Assembly (NCBI GenBank): GCA_016292295.1 | Contig: JADNEJ010000102.1 | Coordinates: 1 to 7,447, forward strand | Direction of reading: 5' to 3' | DNA length: 7,447 nt | Source of the DNA: Candidatus Thiodictyon intracellulare | GTDB taxonomy: Bacteria > Pseudomonadota > Gammaproteobacteria > Chromatiales > Chromatiaceae | Shown: positions 6,178 to 7,447 of the stretch, in pieces | Layout: each line of letters begins with the position of its first letter | Numbering within the stretch: the first letter of the stretch is position 1 | Position numbers and translations under genes: made by a program | The notes under the pieces: model-generated | Told to the model about the DNA's origin: nothing | Seen by the model: only the letters and a program-made list of their open reading frames with translations | Database searches by the model: none

Positions 6178-6871
6178 CGTCCAGTGCCTGCGGGCCGGTG
6201 GGTGTCGTCGGCGGAGCCGGGATCGGCACGTTCTGCCCCGCCGCGAGTCCGGCTGCCTGGCTCGCCGGGGCCGAGGCGAACTTGAGCACGGCGGTCGAGA
6301 GACCCAACTTGATGTGCCGCACTTGTGCCGCACCAGAGTCTCGGGATTGTTGGCCTGGAGCAGCTTGACCTTCGGATGGCCGATGAAGCGCTGCAGGACG
6401 TCGGTGTCGGCGTCCTCGCCGATGGCAATGGCGATGCGCACCGCCTTCTTGCCCTAGAGCCGCGAGCTCCCCGGTGAAATTGTCGGTGGGCTGGCCGTCG
6501 GAAACCAGCACCAGCACCGGTGGCAAGGCGCGGTCGGTCATCGACGGCATTTGCAACTGCTCGGCCATCATGCGCAGCCTCAGGCCCATGTCGGTCAGCC
6601 CGTTGGTTTGCAGGTCGGTCCATTTGAAGTCGGCGACCGGCGTCGGCTGCGAAATCTGCCATTGGGCACCGCTCCCGAAGGTCAGTGACCGCACCAGGAT
6701 CTCGGCATTGGGGTTCTCGTCCGCCACCGCGCGCATATGCGGCAAAGCCTCGCGGATCGCGGTATTGAGCGACTGAATCTTGCCGTCCACGGACATCGAG
6801 CCCGAGCAGTCGGCGATCCAGATGAAGTGCAGCGGGCGGGTCGCTAGCTCGCCGCCGGGGCGTTTTGCCAT
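6167..6871 (-). pseudogene. TerY-like vWA domain protein with compensating frameshifts
   Basis: von Willebrand A proteins of this type bind metal and act as adaptors in stress or signalling complexes, often encoded with a PP2C phosphatase and a kinase. The ATG at 6871 has GGAG 8 nt upstream. The first ~138 residues are well formed, with a complete MIDAS site: DCSGS (Asp21, Ser23, Ser25), Thr93 in GLTDMG and Asp125 in VSDGQPTD. After ELAAL the open frame turns into an Arg/His-rich run (about 139-186). The family-like sequence (KKAVRIAIAIG, VLQRFIGHP, LLQANNPETLV) continues in another frame between about 6455 and 6323. The original frame then resumes with LSTAVLKFASAPASQ. A small deletion near 6454-6458 and three small insertions at about 6301-6333 explain this. 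The frame remains open, so a 234-residue protein with a scrambled C-terminal third is possible. A sequencing error cannot be excluded. Confidence 0.75.
6313..6333. repeat. 11-bp tandem duplication inside the vWA gene
   Basis: TGTGCCGCAC occurs at 6313-6322 and again at 6324-6333, an 11-bp period. It adds 11 bp to the region that should encode LVRxIKWVSTAVL and so changes the frame. Two further small insertions nearby (one T, then a repeated TC on the minus strand) complete the shift. Confidence 0.75.
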
Positions 6872-6879
6872 TGGGCGTT

Positions 6880-6883
6880 CTCC
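6880..6883 (-). promoter_or_regulatory. Ribosome binding site of the vWA gene
   Basis: GGAG on the minus strand lies 8 nt before the ATG at 6871 and supports that start. Confidence 0.65.
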
Positions 6884-6923
6884 GTGGGTGGTTGAACTGA
6901 CCAGAATCTCAGTCGCGGTCAGG

Positions 6924-6980
6924 CCTCGCGATCGGCCCGCTTGGAGTCCAAGGCTTCAGCCTTGGCGGCGGGCCGCGAGG
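6924..6980. repeat. 57-bp compound hairpin, REP-like
   Basis: Three nested pairs of arms are present: CCTCGCG (6924-6930) with CGCGAGG (6974-6980), GGCCCGC (6934-6940) with GCGGGCC (6968-6974), and CCAAGGC (6948-6954) with GCCTTGG (6959-6965) around a TTCA loop. The outer two share one base at 6974. It lies between the stop of the DUF4351 fragment and the vWA start. It may be a REP-type intergenic palindrome, a terminator or an mRNA-stability element. No T-run follows on the minus strand. Confidence 0.65.
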
Positions 6981-7034
6981 GGCTCGCTGTGTGCTCAATA
7001 AAGATGCGCTCAGTGCAGGTCGAAGACCTCCGAC

Positions 7035-7048
7035 AGGCTGGAGGCTGG
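7035..7048. repeat. Perfect 7-bp tandem duplication causing a frameshift
   Basis: AGGCTGG is repeated at 7035-7041 and 7042-7048. Removing one copy restores the minus-strand reading ATSLSEVFDLH followed by TGA at 7010, a natural end for a DUF4351 protein. Confidence 0.8.
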
Positions 7049-7061
7049 TGGCATTCAGGAC

Positions 7062-7084
7062 CCGAGTAAGCCAGACCTCGATCT
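7062..7084. repeat. Direct repeat, source copy (partner at 7259-7281)
   Basis: Twenty-three bases, CCGAGTAAGCCAGACCTCGA plus TCT, are identical at 7062-7084 and 7259-7281. GGTCCG follows directly here, and after three extra bases in the partner. This copy codes for DQIEVWLTR in its proper place in the DUF4351 tail. Confidence 0.9.
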
Positions 7085-7258
7085 GGTCCGAGGCTGCCGC
7101 CTGGATGCGGGCGGCCAGGTCGGGTGACGGCGGACCGAGCTTGGCGTGCAGCAGCCGCAGCAGGGCCTTGGCCTCGCCTTCTTGACGACCTTCCTGTCGG
7201 CCTTTCTGGCGGCCATTTTCAAAGCCTTTCTCGCGGACAAAGCGCTCCCAACTCGTAA

Positions 7259-7281
7259 CCGAGTAAGCCAGACCTCGATCT
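7259..7281. repeat. Direct repeat, ectopic copy at a deletion junction
   Basis: This is the second copy of the 23-bp sequence at 7062-7084, 197 bp away. It lies where the N-terminal and C-terminal pieces of the broken gene meet and fits neither piece. It looks like filler DNA copied in during a repair event. Confidence 0.8.
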
Positions 7282-7447
7282 TCTGGTCCGGGAGCGGAAG
7301 CGCAACTCCGCAACCGTCGCGTTCACGGCGGTATTCCGCGGTCTCGCCGTCGGCCCGGTCGTTGGTCAGGAGCGCCAGGCTGATGGTCTCGACCGAGTAC
7401 GAGGCGAAGCGCGCGGCGCGTGCTGCCCGCGTCGCGGCCACCGGCAA

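Larger units (their letters stand above)
7010..7447 (-). pseudogene. Rpn/DUF4351-type gene, internally deleted and frameshifted, partial
   Basis: The gene enters from the right edge. The first piece (7447 to about 7283) reads SYSVETISLALLTNDRAD and EYRRERDGCGVALPLP, resembling the N-terminal half of Rpn-like putative transposase/DUF4351 proteins. The second piece (about 7258 to 7010), in another frame, reads VTSWERFVREKGFENGRQ, a KGRQEGRQEG linker and a DUF4351-like tail (ALLRLLHAKLGPPSPDL, DQIEVWLTRVLNATSL). About 100 residues expected between the two pieces are absent. At the junction sits an extra copy of the IEVWLTR-coding sequence from the gene's own 3' end. Near the end a 7-bp duplication shifts the frame. 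Without it the gene would finish SLSEVFDLH and stop at 7010, whereas the shifted frame runs on to 6909. Proteins of this family often occur in many copies and are frequently degraded. Their function is poorly known, and some Rpn proteins are nucleases. Confidence 0.7.

Noticed and set aside
7010..7447. Insertion sequence transposase
   Set aside because: The resemblance is to Rpn/DUF4351 proteins, which are only loosely labelled transposases. No terminal inverted repeats or target duplications are visible.

Overview
The window is GC-rich and reads like the chromosome of a gammaproteobacterium. The protein style (PtsG-like IICB, IIA-HPr-EI fusion, vWA/PP2C pair, DUF4351 protein) would fit a purple-sulfur-type lineage such as Chromatiales. 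That placement is an inference from family resemblance, not a search result. All convincing genes lie on the minus strand, so transcription runs from high to low coordinates.

Layout from right to left (direction of transcription): (1) 7010-7447, a broken gene of the Rpn/DUF4351 type running off the right edge, with an internal deletion, a copied filler segment and a 7-bp duplication that shifts its last codons. (2) 6924-6980, a long intergenic hairpin. (3) 6167-6871, a TerY-like von Willebrand A protein with an intact MIDAS metal site but a frameshifted middle third. (4) 5557-6177, a PP2C-type phosphatase, overlapping the vWA gene by 11 bp and lacking the helices between its first and second halves. 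(5) 5220-5556, no intact gene, but a Cys/His-rich stretch that may be the last trace of the kinase expected in vWA-PP2C-kinase triads. (6) 2688-5219, a IIA(Glc)-HPr-enzyme I fusion, followed after 25 bp by (7) 587-2662, a PtsG-like glucose permease (IIC-IIB-IIB'), closed by a strong hairpin terminator at 534-557. (8) 1-533, no credible gene, several palindromes and a perfect 15-bp tandem duplication.

Together, genes 6 and 7 would be a self-contained glucose phosphotransferase system: PEP to EI to HPr to IIA to IIB to sugar. The main surprise is that the catalytic histidine of EI reads as tyrosine (TAC at 3816-3818 on the minus strand), while the HPr, IIA and first IIB phosphorylation residues are intact. 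The relay therefore lacks its normal entry point unless another EI feeds it. The permease also has a ~100-residue insert, predicted periplasmic, with two cysteines, and a second IIB domain without its cysteine.

The right-hand third (5400-7447) looks like an accessory region in decay. Short tandem duplications (7 and 11 bp, plus a 15-bp one at the far left) and deletions account for most of the breaks. I found no CRISPR array, tRNA, rRNA or insertion sequence.
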